A stretch of DNA of 64,000 nucleotides from Arachis hypogaea (GCF_003086295.3 NC_092052.1:73711559-73775558), one strand, 5' to 3'; numbered from the stretch's first letter, positions 11,637 through 23,296 are shown. Program-made: numbers and translations. Notes: generated from the sequence alone by a model not told the origin.

Positions 11637-12083
11637 AGTAGCTAATAAAAATTAAAAATAAAAACAAATTTAAATTAAAAGGTTATTGAAATTTAAATTT
11701 TGAATTTGAAAATTAAATTTTGAATTTTAAATTTGAATTTTTTAAATTTTGAAATTTGAATTTTGAAAAAGTCAACAATATAAGATAAAGATTTGAAAAA
11801 GATTTAAATTTAGAAAAGGTTTTATTTTTAAAATTTTAAATTTGGATTTTGAATTTTTGAATTTAAATATTGAAATTTGAAATTTAATTTTTGAAATAAG
11901 ATAAGATAAGATTTTGAAAAGGATATAATTTTTTTTTTGTGATTTTCGAAAAAAATCAATTAAAATAAAGAGTAATAACTTCTTAATTTATGAAAAAGCA
12001 AAAATAAAAACAAAAATAAAAACAAATAAACAAGCAAAAAGTAAATATTTACAATAACCAATAATAAGGCACACGTTTGCAAT
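11637..12083 (-). other. E2 5' leader
   Basis: AT-rich non-coding leader between PBS and ORF1, with repeated aaattttgaattt-like words at 11680-11930. No gene seen. Confidence 0.55.
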
Positions 12084-12101
12084 TCCCCGGCAACGGCGCC
12101 A
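12084..12101 (-). other. E2 primer binding site, tRNA-Asp type
   Basis: The minus strand reads TGGCGCCGTTGCCGGGGA, a perfect match to the complement of the 3' end of plant tRNA-Asp(GTC), four bases inside the LTR end. Confidence 0.92.
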
Positions 12102-12105
12102 TTTT

Positions 12106-13563
12106 TGAAAAGCGAAACTCTCGCGCGATCTAGAATTTTCACAAATAAATCCCCGTTGTAAGTATAGCTTATAGACCGACAAGAATTCCGTTCTTACAAA
12201 AGTTTTGGTTGTCACAAGTAACAACCCCTTTAAAATTTATAACCGAAGTATTCAAACCTCGGGTCATGTTCTCAAGGAATTGCAGGGAGGTATATTCTTA
12301 TTATTGGTCATGAGTTTTTTAAATTGGGGGGTTTTTGAAATAAGGAGCGAGTAATTTAAATGACAAGAAAAATAAATTAATAATAATAAAATCTCTTGGC
12401 AAGGTATAAGAATTTGGAATTTCTATCCTAGTTATCCTTATCAGATGTGATGAGAATTGGGTTTTAATCCCACTTAGTTAAGTCAAGTGGACTAATTAGT
12501 TTGATCCTCAAGTCCTAGTCAATCCCTGTGGGAAGACTAGCTTTAGAGCGATCTAGATCAATTAGTAATCTGCCAATTTCAACCACTGCTGGGTTTGACA
12601 ACTCAAGTGTTACCAATTACTTAACCAAAGCCAAAAGGAAGAAAATATCTAAATTAAATTAAAAGCATTCATATAAATAAAGCAAAGCAAAGTCAAATCT
12701 GAAATACCTCAAATTATATTAAATAAAATATTCAAATCTAAATACGAAGAATTCATAAGCCAAATTGGTAACATGAGTCAGATACGAATAAAAGCATTAG
12801 AATAAATAAAAATATAAAAGGAATATTGAACCTGAGAAGAAGTTGAAATCCTAAATCCTAATATAAATCCTAATCCTAATCCTAAGAGAGAGGAGAGAAC
12901 CTCTCTCTCTAAAAACTACATCTAATCCTAAAACTATGTGAATATGAATGTATATGAGTTGTGTGATGAATGGATGCATTCTCCCACTTTATAGCCTCTA
13001 ATATGTATTTTCTGGGCCGAGAACTGGGTCAGAAACAGCCCAGAATTCGCTGGTTTCGAATTTAAGCACGCTGGTTTTTTTGCCACTGCGACACGTCCAC
13101 GTGGATCACGCGTTTGCATCACTTATCGTCAAGGAAACTATAAAAAATTATATATCAAATCGAAGCCCCAGATGTTAGCTTTCCAACGCAACTAGAAACG
13201 TGTCATTTGAACCTCTGTAGCTCAAGTTATGGTCAATTTAGTAATAAGAGGTCAGGCTGGACAGCTTTAGCAGTTCCTTCAGATTCTTGTATTCCTTCCA
13301 TTTTTGCTTGCTTCCTTTCCATCCTCTAAGTCATTCCTGCCTTATAAACTCTGAAATCACTTAATACACATATCAAGGTATCTAATGGTAATGAGAGAGG
13401 ATTAATATTAGCAAATATAAGGCCAAAGAAGCATGTTTTCAATCATTGCACACAATCAGGAAGGAGAATGTAAAACCATGCAAATAGTATGAATAAGTGT
13501 ATGAAAGATTGATAAAATCCACTCAATTGAGCACAAGATAAACCATAAAATAGTGGTTTATCA
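12106..13563 (-). repeat. E2 5' LTR (1458 bp)
   Basis: On the minus strand it begins TGATAAACCACTATTTTATG and ends GCTTTTCA before the PBS. Homologous LTRs are at 38822-40308 (plus) and 48662-50105 (minus). The other LTR of E2 is off the window. Confidence 0.88.
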
Positions 13564-13799
13564 GCTTCCAAGTTCTTGGGGCTGATTTGGGTAGCCTCTT
13601 TGAGCTTGTTCTTATCGTGCTATTAATATCATGTCGGTCCTTATCTATCTTGGTATCCTTTCTTAAGTTTTCGGTAGCGTTGGAGCCTCTTTGGATTCCT
13701 TTTTGTATTTCCTGCTTGTGGCTTTGATTTTTTTAATGCTTCGGAAGTTAGTTCTAGTAATCCTGCTTTGTTTGGACCTTCTATGAGGTCTCTTGCTAA
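13564..13799 (-). other. X 3' untranslated region beyond the array
   Basis: Non-coding sequence downstream of the 106-bp array in element orientation. No ORF or RNA gene seen. It is cut by the E2 LTR. Confidence 0.5.
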
Positions 13800-14600
13800 G
13801 TATTACTTTTTATAACTTTAGTATTTTATGGAGGCCGACGTCGTCATGTCGGGCTCACAGAAGTTATTTTTGTAATCCTCTTTCTTGGACCTTGTTCAGG
13901 TCTCTTTCAGGGATTACTTCTATAACTTTTATGTTTTGGACCGACTTCGTCATGTCGGGCTCTTCTAAGTTATTTTTGTAATCCTCTTTCTTGGACCTTG
14001 TTCAGGTCTCTTTCAGGGATTACTTCTATAACTTTTATGTTTTAGGCTGACTTCGTCATGTCGGGCTCTTCTAAGTTATTTTTGTAATCCTCTTTCTTGG
14101 ACCTTGTTCAGGTCTCTTTCAGGGATTACTTCTATAACTTTTATGATTTGGGCCGACTTTGTCATGTCGGGCCGTTCTAAGTTATTTTTGTAATCCTCTT
14201 TCTTGGACCTTGTTCAGGTCTCTTTCAGGGATTACTTCTATAACTTTTATGTTTTGGACCGACTTTGTCATGTCGGGCCCTTCTAAGTTATTTTTGTAAT
14301 CTTCTTTCTTGGACTTTGTTCAGGTCTCTTTCAGGGATTACTTCTATAACTTTTATGTTTTGGGCCGACTTTGTCATGTCGAGCCCTTCTAAGTTATTTT
14401 TGTAATCCTCTTTCTTGGACCTTGTTCAGGTCTCTTTCAGGGATTACTTCTATAACTTTTATGTTTCGGGCCGACTTTGTCATGTCGAGCCCTTCTAAGT
14501 TATAGTAATCCTCTTTTATAGGGTTGGCCAGACCTCTTTCCAGGGATTTACTTATAACTTGGGTTATTGTGACTGGTCCGACTTCTTAACATTGGCCAAT
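13800..14600 (-). repeat. 106-bp tandem repeat array in X
   Basis: The landmark tcatgtcg recurs at 13844, 13950, 14056, 14162, 14268, 14374 and 14480, that is six successive intervals of exactly 106 bp. The units are nearly identical (ttctaagttatttttgtaat, then ccgacttcgtcatgtcggg) and the outer ones are more degraded. The related element Z has three to four looser copies at 55360-55780. Tandem repeats in the 3' region of Tat-type elements are known and can seed satellite DNA. Confidence 0.95.
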
Positions 14601-14629
14601 CTTTAAGTTATTTTTTAGCAATCCAAGTA

Positions 14630-15682
14630 TTAGAATTGTTGTTTTATGTTCAAGTTGGCTACTAATTTTTTGAAGCCTGCATCTGTGAATTGGGTGCCAT
14701 TGTCTGTGGTGATGGAGTATAGAACTCCGAACCTCGTGACAATGTTCCTATATAGGAATTTTTGACTTCTTTGAGAAGTGGCATTAGCTAGGGGTTCTGC
14801 CTCGATCCACTTTGTAAAGTAGTCTACCTCTACTATAAGGAATCTAACTTGTCCCGATCCCTGAGGGAAGGGTCTGAGAAGGTCGAGTCCCCATTTTGCA
14901 AATGGCCATGGTGAGGTCACGCTGATGAGTTCCTCTGGTGGGGCGATGTGAAAGTTGGCATGTTTCTGGCATGGTAGACATGTCTTTACAAACTCTGTAG
15001 CTTCCTTTTGTAGAGTTGGCCAATAAAATTCTGCTCGGAGTACTTTTTTGACGAGAGCTTGTGCTCCGAGATGATTGCCACAAATACCACTGTGTACTTC
15101 TTCTAGAACTTCCTTTGTATTGGCAGTCGGCACACATTTTAATAATGGGATTGAAATCCCTCTCTTGTATAGAGTATTGTTTATGATGGTGTAATGTTGT
15201 GCCTCTCGTTTTAACCTCTTTGCCTCTTTTTCGTCTGTTGGGAGTGTTTCTGTTTTGAGGTAGTTAATTATGGGAGTCATCCATCCTTGATCCTGACCTG
15301 TTATGGCTAGGACTTTTTCTTCTTCCGAGATTGACGGACTCTGCAATATTTCTTGGATGAGGCTTCTATTGTTGCCCCCTGGTTTAGTGCTGGCTAGCTT
15401 TGAGAGTGCATCAGCTCGGGCATTCTGTTCTCGTGGTATATGACGGACCTCATATTCTCCGAGCTGTCCGAGCTGTTCCCTGGTTTTGTCCAAGTACTTT
15501 TTCATGGTGGGGTCTTTGGCTTGGTAGCTCCCTGCAATTTGTGAAGTGACTACTTGTGAGTCGCTGAAGATGGTAAGCTTTTGAGCTCCCACCTCCCTAG
15601 CCAGCTTCAAGCCAGCTAGTAATGTCTCATATTCCGCTTGATTGTTTGAGGCAGGGAACCCGAATTTGAGGAAGAGTTCAAT
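14630..15682 (-). pseudogene. X extra RNase H and truncated integrase
   Basis: The 326-codon stretch (15610-14630) opens with the second half of an RNase H ([33 protein letters not shown]) and continues into integrase. The HHCC residues are H173, H180, C211 and C214, followed by catalytic D243 (GLDLL) and D303 (TTDNG). The frame then ends at NIKQQF, where coding sequence passes directly into the tandem-repeat region. The catalytic glutamate and the whole C-terminal domain, present in Z, are missing. An in-frame TAA (15683-15685) separates it from the RT ORF. Confidence 0.9.
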
Positions 15683-16993
15683 TTAAGTCCCTTGGTTGCT
15701 TTCAATTATCACACCTGCGCCACTTTCATTTTTATTTGAGGAACCGTCCACGTAGAGACTCCATTCTGTGGGGGTTTCTGGGGCATCTGTAAATTTTACA
15801 ATAAAGTCGGCCAGGTATTGTGATTTAATGGCTGTTCGAGCTTCATATTGAAGATCAAATTCAGACAACTTGACGACCCATTGCAAGATTCTACCTGCTA
15901 AGTCTGTTTTCTGCAAAATCCCCTTTATGGGTTGGTTGGTCCGAATCCTAATGGTGTGAGCTTGGAAGTATGGACGAAGTCGTTGAGATGTTAGTATGAG
16001 GGCATAGGCAAATTTTTCTATTTTTTGGTAGTTCAGCTCGGATCCTTGTAATGCTTTACTGATGAAGTAACCGGGTTGTTGCCCACTGTCGTCTTCTCGA
16101 ACTAGTGCAGAGGCTACTGCTCGACTTCCTACCGTGAGGTACAATATGAGTGGTTCTGCTTTCCATGGCCGAGTTAGGATAGGTGGTTGTCCCAGGAATC
16201 CCTTGAACTTTTGGAAGGATTGCTCGCACTCTGTTGTCCATTCAAACCTTTTTCCTTTCCTTAGAGCGGCGTAGAAGGGGAGAGATCTTATTGCCAATCC
16301 AGCTAGAAATCTGGACAAGGCTGCCAACCTCCCGTTGAGTTGTTGCACCCCTTTGACGCAAGTCGGGCTTTTCATGTCGAGTATGGCCTGGCATTTATCT
16401 GGATTTGCTTCGATTCCTTTTTGTGTGAGCATAAAACCCAAGAATTTGCCAGCTTCTACTGCGAAGGTGCATTTTGCAGGATTGAGTCGCATGCCATGCT
16501 TTCTTATAGTGTCAAACACTTGGGTCAGGTCGGACAATAGCGTCTCTTCACTTTGTGTCTTTATTAAGATGTCGTCCACATAGACTTCCATGATTTTTCT
16601 GATATGCTCCGAAAAGACTTTATTCATTAACTTTTGATAAGTAGCTCCCGCATTTTTAAGACCAAAAGGCATTACGATGTAGCAATAGTTTGCTTTTGGG
16701 GTTAGGAATGAGGTTTTTTCTTGATCGGGTGGATGCATTGGGATTTGATTGTATCCCGAATACGCATCCATGAATGAGAGGTATTTATATCCAGAAGAGG
16801 CATCCACCAGGGCGTCGATACTTGGGAGTGGATAAGGATCTTTTGGGCAGGCTTTGTTGAGATCAGTGTAGTCGGTGCACATTCGCCACTTCCCGTTTGA
16901 TTTTTTCACCAAGACGACGTTAGCTAGCCATAGTGGGTACTTGACTTCTCTTATGAATCCTGCCTCCAATAGAGCTTGTACCTGCTCTTCCAC
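15683..16993 (-). pseudogene. X reverse transcriptase and RNase H
   Basis: A 436-codon stretch with the RT signature VVLVKKSNGKWRMCTDYTDL, DPYPLPSIDAL, the catalytic box VYVDDILIK and the thumb/connection region LGFMLTQKGIEANP. The polymerase-linked RNase H follows (LILYLTVGSRAVASAL, NYQKIEKFAYALI), then the beginning of the extra RNase H with SLYVDGSSN. Sequence style (YTDLNKACPKDPYPLP) is typical of Tat elements. The ATG at 16993 is not a natural start; a stop just upstream separates it from 17024-17480. Confidence 0.92.
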
Positions 16994-17023
16994 AGCTTGG
17001 GATCGTTCTGGTCTGATCTTTCT

Positions 17024-17480
17024 TCATCTCTGTTGTACTAGCCGAGATCCTGGGTAGACCGCCAACTTGTGGCACATTAATTTGGGGTCTATGCCTGGCA
17101 TGTCTGCAGCTTTCCATGCAAAGAGGTTGACGTTCTCTCGTAAGAACTGTTCGAGTAATTCTTTTATGTCTCCTCTTGGAAGCCTACCAATATTGGTTGT
17201 TTTGTCCGGGGTGTCTCCGATCTGGATTTTCTCTACTTCACCTTCGGGTTGTGAGCGGAGTTCTTCTCGCCTCTGAGCTCCTCCCAGTTTGATTGTGTGG
17301 AATTCTTCTCCTCTGCCTCTGAGGTTTGAACTTTCGTTGCAACAGTGGCGCGCCATCTTCTGATCTGCTTTAATTGTAGCTATCGCTTCTGCAGTTGGAA
17401 ATTTCATGCATAAATGTAGAGTTGAGACTATCGCGCCGAGTTGATTCAATGTTGTTCGACCTATTAAGGCATTGTAGGCT
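17024..17480 (-). pseudogene. X protease C-terminus and linker to RT
   Basis: This stretch continues the protease region cut by F: homologous residues in Z are contiguous across the break. It reads LHLCMKFPTAEAIATI, then a linker rich in Glu and Gly, then FAWKAADMPGIDPKLMCH, the conserved lead-in to Tat-type RT. It ends with a stop at 17024-17026. Confidence 0.85.
17476..17480. repeat. Target site duplication of F, left copy (TAGGC)
   Basis: TAGGC lies directly before the 5' LTR of F and again directly after the 3' LTR at 27250-27254. Confidence 0.92.
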
Positions 17481-17812
17481 GATGAGCGGATAATTTATAC
17501 GCTTTTTGGCATTATTTTTAGTATGTTTTAGTAGGATCTAGTTACTTTTAGGGATGTTTTTATTAGTTTTTATGTTAAATTCACATTTCTGGACTTTACT
17601 ATGAGTTTGTGTGTTTTTCTGTGATTTCAGGTATTTTCTGGCTGAAATTGAGGGACTTGAGCAAAAATCAGATTCAGAGGTTGAAAAAGGACTGTTGATG
17701 CTATTGGATTTTGACCTCCCTGCACTCAAAGTAGATTTTTTGGAGCTACAGAACTCCAAATGGCACGCAATATATAATAGTCCATACTTTGCCCAAGTTT
17801 AGATGACGCAAA

Positions 17813-17925
17813 AGGGCGTTGAACGCCAGTTCTACGCTGCAGTCTGGAGTTAAACGCCAGAAACACGTCACGAACCAGAGTTGAACACCAAAAACACGTT
17901 ACAACTTGGCGTTCAACTCCAAAAG
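17813..17925 (+). repeat. Palindrome cluster in F 5' LTR
   Basis: GGGCGTTGAACGCCAG is followed by partial copies (GGAGTTAAACGCCAG, AGAGTTGAACACCAA, TTGGCGTTCAACTCCA) at 25-35 bp spacing. The 3' LTR has the same cluster at 25990-26097. Confidence 0.8.
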
Positions 17926-18037
17926 AAGCCTATACACGTGAAAGCTTCATGCTCAGCCCAAGCACACACCAAGTGGGCCCCGAAAGTGAATTTCTGCATC
18001 AATTACTTACTTCTGTAAACCCTAGTAGCTAGTCTAG

Positions 18038-18045
18038 TATAAATA
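18038..18045 (+). promoter_or_regulatory. Probable LTR TATA box (F 5' LTR)
   Basis: TATAAATA occurs in the middle of the LTR and is conserved in the 3' LTR at 26214-26221. Position and sequence fit a Pol II core promoter at the U3/R border; transcription start is not shown. Confidence 0.5.
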
Positions 18046-19024
18046 GGACTTTTTACTATTGTATTTTTATCATCTTAGGATCATCTTGGGACGTCTAGTT
18101 CTTAGATCACGGGGGCTGGCCATTCGGCCATGCCTGGACCTTTATCAGTTATGTATTTTCAACGGTAGAGTTTCTACACACCATAGATTAAGGTGTGGAG
18201 CTCTGCTGTTCCTCATGAATTAATACAAAGTATTACTGTTTTTCTATTCAATTCAACTTATTCCGCTTCTAAGATATCCAATCGCACTTCAACATGAATG
18301 TGATGATCGTGACAGTCATCATCATTCCCTATGAACACGTGCCTGACAACCACTCCCGTTCTACCTTAGATTGAATGAGTATCTCTTGGATTCCTTAATC
18401 AGAATCTTCGTGGTATAAGTTAGAACCCATGGATGGCCATTCCTAAGATCCGGAAAGTCTAAACCTTGTCTATGGTATTCCGAGTAGGATCTGGGAAGGG
18501 ATGGCTGTGACGAGCTTCAAACTCGCGAGTGTTGGGCGTAGTGGCAGACGCAAAAGGATCAATGGATCCTATTCCAGTATGATCGAGAACCGACAGATGA
18601 TTAGCCATGCAGTGACAGCGCATTGGACCATTTTCACTGAGAGGACAGGATGTAGCCATTGACAACGGTGATGCCTAACATACAGCTTGCCATGGAAAGG
18701 AGTAGGACTGGTTGGATGAAGACAGCAGGAAAGCAGAGGTTCAGAGGAACGAAAGCATCTCTATACGCTTATCTGAAATTCTCACCAATGAATTACATAA
18801 GTATTTCTATCTTTATTTTCTTTTTATTTATTATTATTATTCAAAAACTCCATAACCATTTGATATCCGCCTGACTGAGATTTACAAGATGACCATAGCT
18901 TGCTTCATACCAACAATCTCCGTGGGATCGACCCTTACTCACGTAAGGTTTTATTACTTGGACGTCCCAGTGCACTTGCTGGTTAGTTGTATCGAAGTTG
19001 TGACAAATTATGAATTAAAATTTG

Positions 19025-19053
19025 AGCACCAAGTTTTTGGAGCCATTACCAGG
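19025..19053 (+). repeat. PBS-like duplicate inside the F LTR
   Basis: AGCACCAAGTTTTTGGAGCC followed by attaccagg copies the sequence across the LTR/PBS border (GTGCACCAAGTTTTTGGCGCC and following) but lies upstream of the true LTR end. The 3' LTR carries the same copy, so it is now part of the LTR. Confidence 0.75.
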
Positions 19054-19079
19054 GATCACAATTTCGTGCACCAAGTTTT

Positions 19080-19097
19080 TGGCGCCGTTGCCGGGGA
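19080..19097 (+). other. F primer binding site, tRNA-Asp type
   Basis: TGGCGCCGTTGCCGGGGA is a perfect complement of the plant tRNA-Asp(GTC) 3' end, six bases after the LTR. Confidence 0.93.
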
Positions 19098-20955
19098 TTG
19101 TTCGAGTTTGGACAACTGACGGTCCATCTTGTTGCTCAGATTAGGTAATTTTCTTTTTGTTTTATTTTCAAAAATATTTCAAAAATTTCTCATCTATTTT
19201 CGAAAATTATTCTAAATTTTTAAGAATGAATTCTAGTGTTTCATGAAGCATGTTGAAGCTTGGCTGGCTGTAAAGCCATGTCTAATTCTTTTGGACTGTG
19301 GCTTCCAACCATCAGCATAGAGGCAAGTTAATTGGAATATCAGCTGTTGCATGCCTGATTTATATCCTAAAGCTGACTGGCTATTAAGCCATGCCCAACC
19401 CTTGGATTGGAGCTTTAGGCCAACATTGAAAGATTCCTAGGATTCTTATAAAAAATTTTGAATTTCTTATTTTCTTTTTCCTATATGTTTTTCGAAAAAA
19501 AAAATTAAAAGAAAATATAAAAAAATCATAAAATCATAAAAACCAAAAATATTTTGTATTTCTTGTTTGAGTCTAGAGTCAATTTTTAAGTTTGGTGTCA
19601 ATTGCATTTTTTCATTTTTTTCTAAAAATTTATGCATTTTTCGAAAATTCATGCATTCATAGTGTTCTTCATGATCTTCAAGTTGTTCTTGGCCAGTCTT
19701 CTTGTTTGATCTTCATGTTTTCTTGTTTTGTGTCTTTTCTTGTTTTTCATATGCATTTTCAATTTGTTAGTGTCTGAAGTTTGAAAATTTCTAAGTTTGG
19801 TGTCTTACATGTTTTCTTTGCATCAAAAATTTTTCAAAAATATGTTCTTGATGTTCATCATGATCTTCAAAGTATTCTTGGTGTTCATCTTGACATTCAT
19901 AGTGTTCTTGCATGCATCACATGTTTTGATTCATAATTTTCATGTTGTGAGTCTTTTTCATATTTTTCTCTTTCATCATTAAAAATTCAAAAATAAAAAA
20001 AAAATCTTTCCCTTTTTCTCTCATAAATTTTTGAAAATTTGAGTTGACTTTTTTAAAACTTTTTAAAATTTAGTTATTTCTTATGAGTCAAATCAAATTT
20101 TCAATTTAAAAATCTTATCTTTTTCAAAATCTTTTTCAAAAATCATATCTTTTTTATTTTTCTTATTTATTTTCGAAATTTTTAAAAAATATTTTTCAAA
20201 AATATTTTTCTTAATTTTATATCATATTTTCGAAAATATCATCAACAATTAATGTTTTGATTCAAAAAAATTTCAAGTTTGTTACTTGCTTGTTAAGAAA
20301 GATTCAAACTTTAAGTTCTAAAATCATATCTTGTGATTTCTTGTGAATCAAGTCATTAATTGTGATTTTAAAAATCAAATCTTTTTCAAAACTAATTTCA
20401 ATCATATCTTTTCAAAAATATCTTTTTATCTTATCTTTTTCAAAATCATATCTTTTTAACCATACCTTTTCATATCATATCTTTTTCAAATATCTTTTCT
20501 AACTTCTTATCTTCTTATCTTTTAAAAATTGATTTTCAAAATTTGTTTCAACTAACTAATTAACTTTTTGTTTGTTTCTTATCTCTTTCAAAACTACCTA
20601 ACTAACTATCCCTCTCTAATTTTCGAAAATACCTCACTCTTTTTCAAAATTTCATTTTAATTAACTAATTGTTTTAAATTTTAATTTTAATTTTACTTTT
20701 CCTTTAATTTTCGAAAATCATCAACTCCTTTTCAAAATTTATTTTCGAAAACTTCTCTCTCATCTTCTTCTATTTATTTAATTACTTACTAACACTTCTC
20801 TTCATCTTATATCTCTGCTCCTATCCTCACCCTTGTGTTTGGATTATCCATTCTTCTTTACATTACATTCTTTTCTTCTTCTACTCACACAAAGGAATCT
20901 CTATACTGTGACATAGAGGATTCTATATTTTCTTTGTTATTCCCTTCTTTGTCAA
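19098..20955 (+). other. F 5' leader
   Basis: A 1.86-kb non-coding, T-rich leader. At 19258-19440 it holds two related blocks with short hairpins (GGCTGTAAAGCC and GGCTATTAAGCC), about 115-120 bp apart. The family motif TAAGTTTGGTGT occurs near 19588 and 19791. From 19980 to 20800 it is a run of ttttcaaaatctttttc-like words and ttttcgaaaa palindromes. No gene seen. Confidence 0.7.
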
Positions 20956-22573
20956 ATGAGCAGGAGCAAGGACAAGAACATTCTTGTTGAAGCAGATCCT
21001 GAACTTGAAAGGACTCTAAAAAGGAAACTAAGAGAAGCTAAAATACAACAATCCGGAGACAACCTTACAGGAATTTTTGAACAGGAAGAGGAGATAGCAG
21101 CCGAAAATAATAATAATGCAAGGAGGATGCTTGGTGACTTTACTGCACCTAATTCCAATTTACATGGAAGAAGCATCTCCATCCCTGCCATTGGAGCAAA
21201 CAACTTTGAGCTGAAACCTCAATTAGTTTCTCTGATGCAGTAGAACTGCAAGTTTCATGGACTTCCATCTGAAGATCCTTTTCAGTTTTAACTGAATTCT
21301 TGCAGATCTGTGATACTGTTAAGACCAATGGGGTTGATCCCGAGGTCTACAGGCTTATGCTTTTCCTGTTTGCTGTAAGAGACAGAGCTAGAGTGTGGTT
21401 GGACTCTCAACCCAAAGATAGCCTGAACTCTTGGGATAAGCTGGTCACGGCTTTCTTAGCCAAGTTTTTTCCTCCTCAAAAGCTAAGTAAGCTTAGAGTG
21501 GATGTTCAAACCTTCAGACAGAAAGAAGGTGAATCCCTCTATGAAGCTTGGGAGAGATACAAGCAACTGACCAAAAAGTGTCCTTCTGATATGCTTTCAG
21601 AATGGACCATCCTGGATATATTCTATGATGGTCTGTCTGAATTAGCTAAGATGTCATTGGATACTTCTGCAGGTGGATCCATTTACCTAAAGAAAACGCC
21701 TGCAGAAGCTCAAGAACTTATTGACATGGTTGCTAACAACCAGTTTATGTACACTTCTGAGAGGAATCCTTTGAGTAATGGGACGCCTCAGAAAAAGGGA
21801 GTTCTTGAAATTGATACTCTGAATGCCATATTGGCTCAGAATAAAATATTGACTCAGCAAGTCAATATGATTTCTCAGAGTCTGAATGGAATGCAAGCTG
21901 CATCCAACAGTACTCAAGAGGCATCTTCTGAAGAAGAAGCTTATGATCCTGAAAACCCTGCAATAGCAGAGGTGAATTACATGGGTGAACCCTATGGAAA
22001 CACTTATAATCCCTCATGGAGAAATCACCAAATCTCTCATGGAAGGATCAACAAAAGCCTCAACAAGGCTTTAATAATGGTGGAAGAAATAGGTTTAGCA
22101 ATAGCAAGCCTTTTCCATCATCCACTCAGCAACAGACAGAGAACTCTGAACAAAATACCTCTAATTTAGCAAACTTAGTCTCTGATCTATCTAAGGCCAC
22201 TCTGAGTTTCATGAATGAAACAAGGTCCTCCATTAGAAATTTAGAGACACAAGTGGGTCAGCTGAGTAAGAAGATCACTGAAACCCCTCCTAGTGCTCTC
22301 CCAAGCAATACAGAAGAAAATCCAAAAGGAGAGTGCAAGGCCATTGATATAACCATCATGGTCGAATCCAAGGAGGAAGGGGAGAACATGAATCCCAAGG
22401 AGGAAGACCTCCTGGGACGTTCAGTGATTAATAAGGAGTTTTCCTCTAAGGAACCAAAGGAATCTGAGACTCATCTAGAGACCATGGAGATTCTATTGAA
22501 CCTCCTTATGCCATTCATGAGCTCTGATGAGTATTCCTCTTCTGAAGAGAATGAGGATGTTACTGAAGAATAA
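20956..22573 (+). pseudogene. F gag, frameshifted
   Basis: Gag would build the virus-like particle. The start ATG at 20956 follows the leader and gives MSRSKDKNILVEADPELERT. An in-frame TAG at 21241-21243 ends the first part. The capsid core continues in another frame at 21300-22169 (LMLFLFAVRDRARVWL, FLAKFFPPQKLSKL, ESLYEAWERYKQL, SAGGSIYLKK), and the C-terminal part is in a third frame at 22016-22573 (SNPSST-type glutamine-rich and acidic stretches). The core is a clear homologue of E1 gag. Three frames in one gene show the copy cannot make full-length gag. Confidence 0.9.
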
Positions 22574-22597
22574 GTTGCCAACTTCCTTGGTGAAATC

Positions 22598-23296
22598 ATG
22601 AAGCTGAATGCCAATTTATTTGGTAAAGAGACTTGGGGAGATGAACCTCCCCTGTTCACCAATGAACTAAATGCATTGGATCAACTGAGATTGCCTCAGA
22701 AGAAACAGGATCCTGAAAAGTTCCTAATACCTTGTACCATAGGCACCATGACCTTTGAGAAGGCTCTATGTGACCTTGGGTCAGGAATAAACCTCATGCC
22801 ACTCTCTGTAATGGAGAAACTGGGAATCTTTGAGGTGCAAGCTGCTAGAATCTCATTAGAGATGGCAGACAATTCAAGAAAAGAGGCTTATGGACAAGTA
22901 GAGGACATGCTAGTAAAGGTTGAAGGCCTTTACATCCCTACTGATTTCATAATCCTAGACATTGGAAAGGATGAGGATGAATCCATCATCCTTGGAAGAC
23001 TTTTCCTAGCCACAGCAGGAGCTATGATAGATGTTAACAGAGGTGAATTAGTCCTTCAATTGAATGGGGACTCCCTTGTGTTTAAAGCACAAGGTTATCA
23101 TCCTATAAACATGGAAAAGAGGCACGATAAGCTTCTCTCACTGCAGAGTCAACCAGAGCCCCCACAGTCAAACTCTAAGTTTGGTGTTGGGAGGCCACAA
23201 CCAAACTCTAAGTTTGGTGTTGAACTCCCATTCCAAACTCTAAGTTTGGTGTTGGGAAGTCTCAACAATGCTCTAAACAACTGTAAGGCTCCATGA
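22598..23296 (+). pseudogene. F aspartic protease, end of coding region
   Basis: The retropepsin-like domain has its active site in CDLGSGINLMP (about residues 57-67), the flap-region analogue YGQVEDMLVKVEG and the hydrophobic-hydrophobic-glycine motif ESIILGR. A stop at 22571-22573 lies between it and gag in the same frame. After the protease, the tail repeats NSKFGV because the DNA repeats the motif CTAAGTTTGGTGTTG at 23175, 23208 and 23239. The ORF then stops at 23294-23296. In E1 RT follows here; in F nothing of RT, RNase H or integrase remains. Confidence 0.9.

Larger units (their letters stand above)
7467..13563 (-). mobile_element. E2: non-autonomous LTR element with unknown ORF1
   Basis: The element reads leftward from a 5' LTR (12106-13563) with tRNA-Asp PBS, through a leader, one long ORF (10071-11636), a two-hairpin motif, an ACGCGT-rich array, a remnant of an env-position ORF and a 3' untranslated region. 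No protease, RT or integrase is visible. E1 is inserted in its 3' region at 7466/7467, so its 3' LTR must lie left of the window. E3 at 38822 is a second copy of the same family on the plus strand. E2 itself sits in the 3' region of Tat element X. Confidence 0.82.
17481..19073 (+). repeat. F 5' LTR (1593 bp)
   Basis: It begins TGATGAGCGGATAATTTATA and ends TTTCGTGCACCA. Compared with the 3' LTR it lacks about 41 bp after GGCACGC (near 17767) and has scattered substitutions, roughly a few per cent by eye. Near its end it holds a PBS-like sequence (19025-19053) besides the true PBS outside it. Confidence 0.95.

Noticed and set aside
13800..14600. A CRISPR array
   Set aside because: The units are contiguous 106-bp tandem repeats without variable spacers, and the DNA is plant nuclear.
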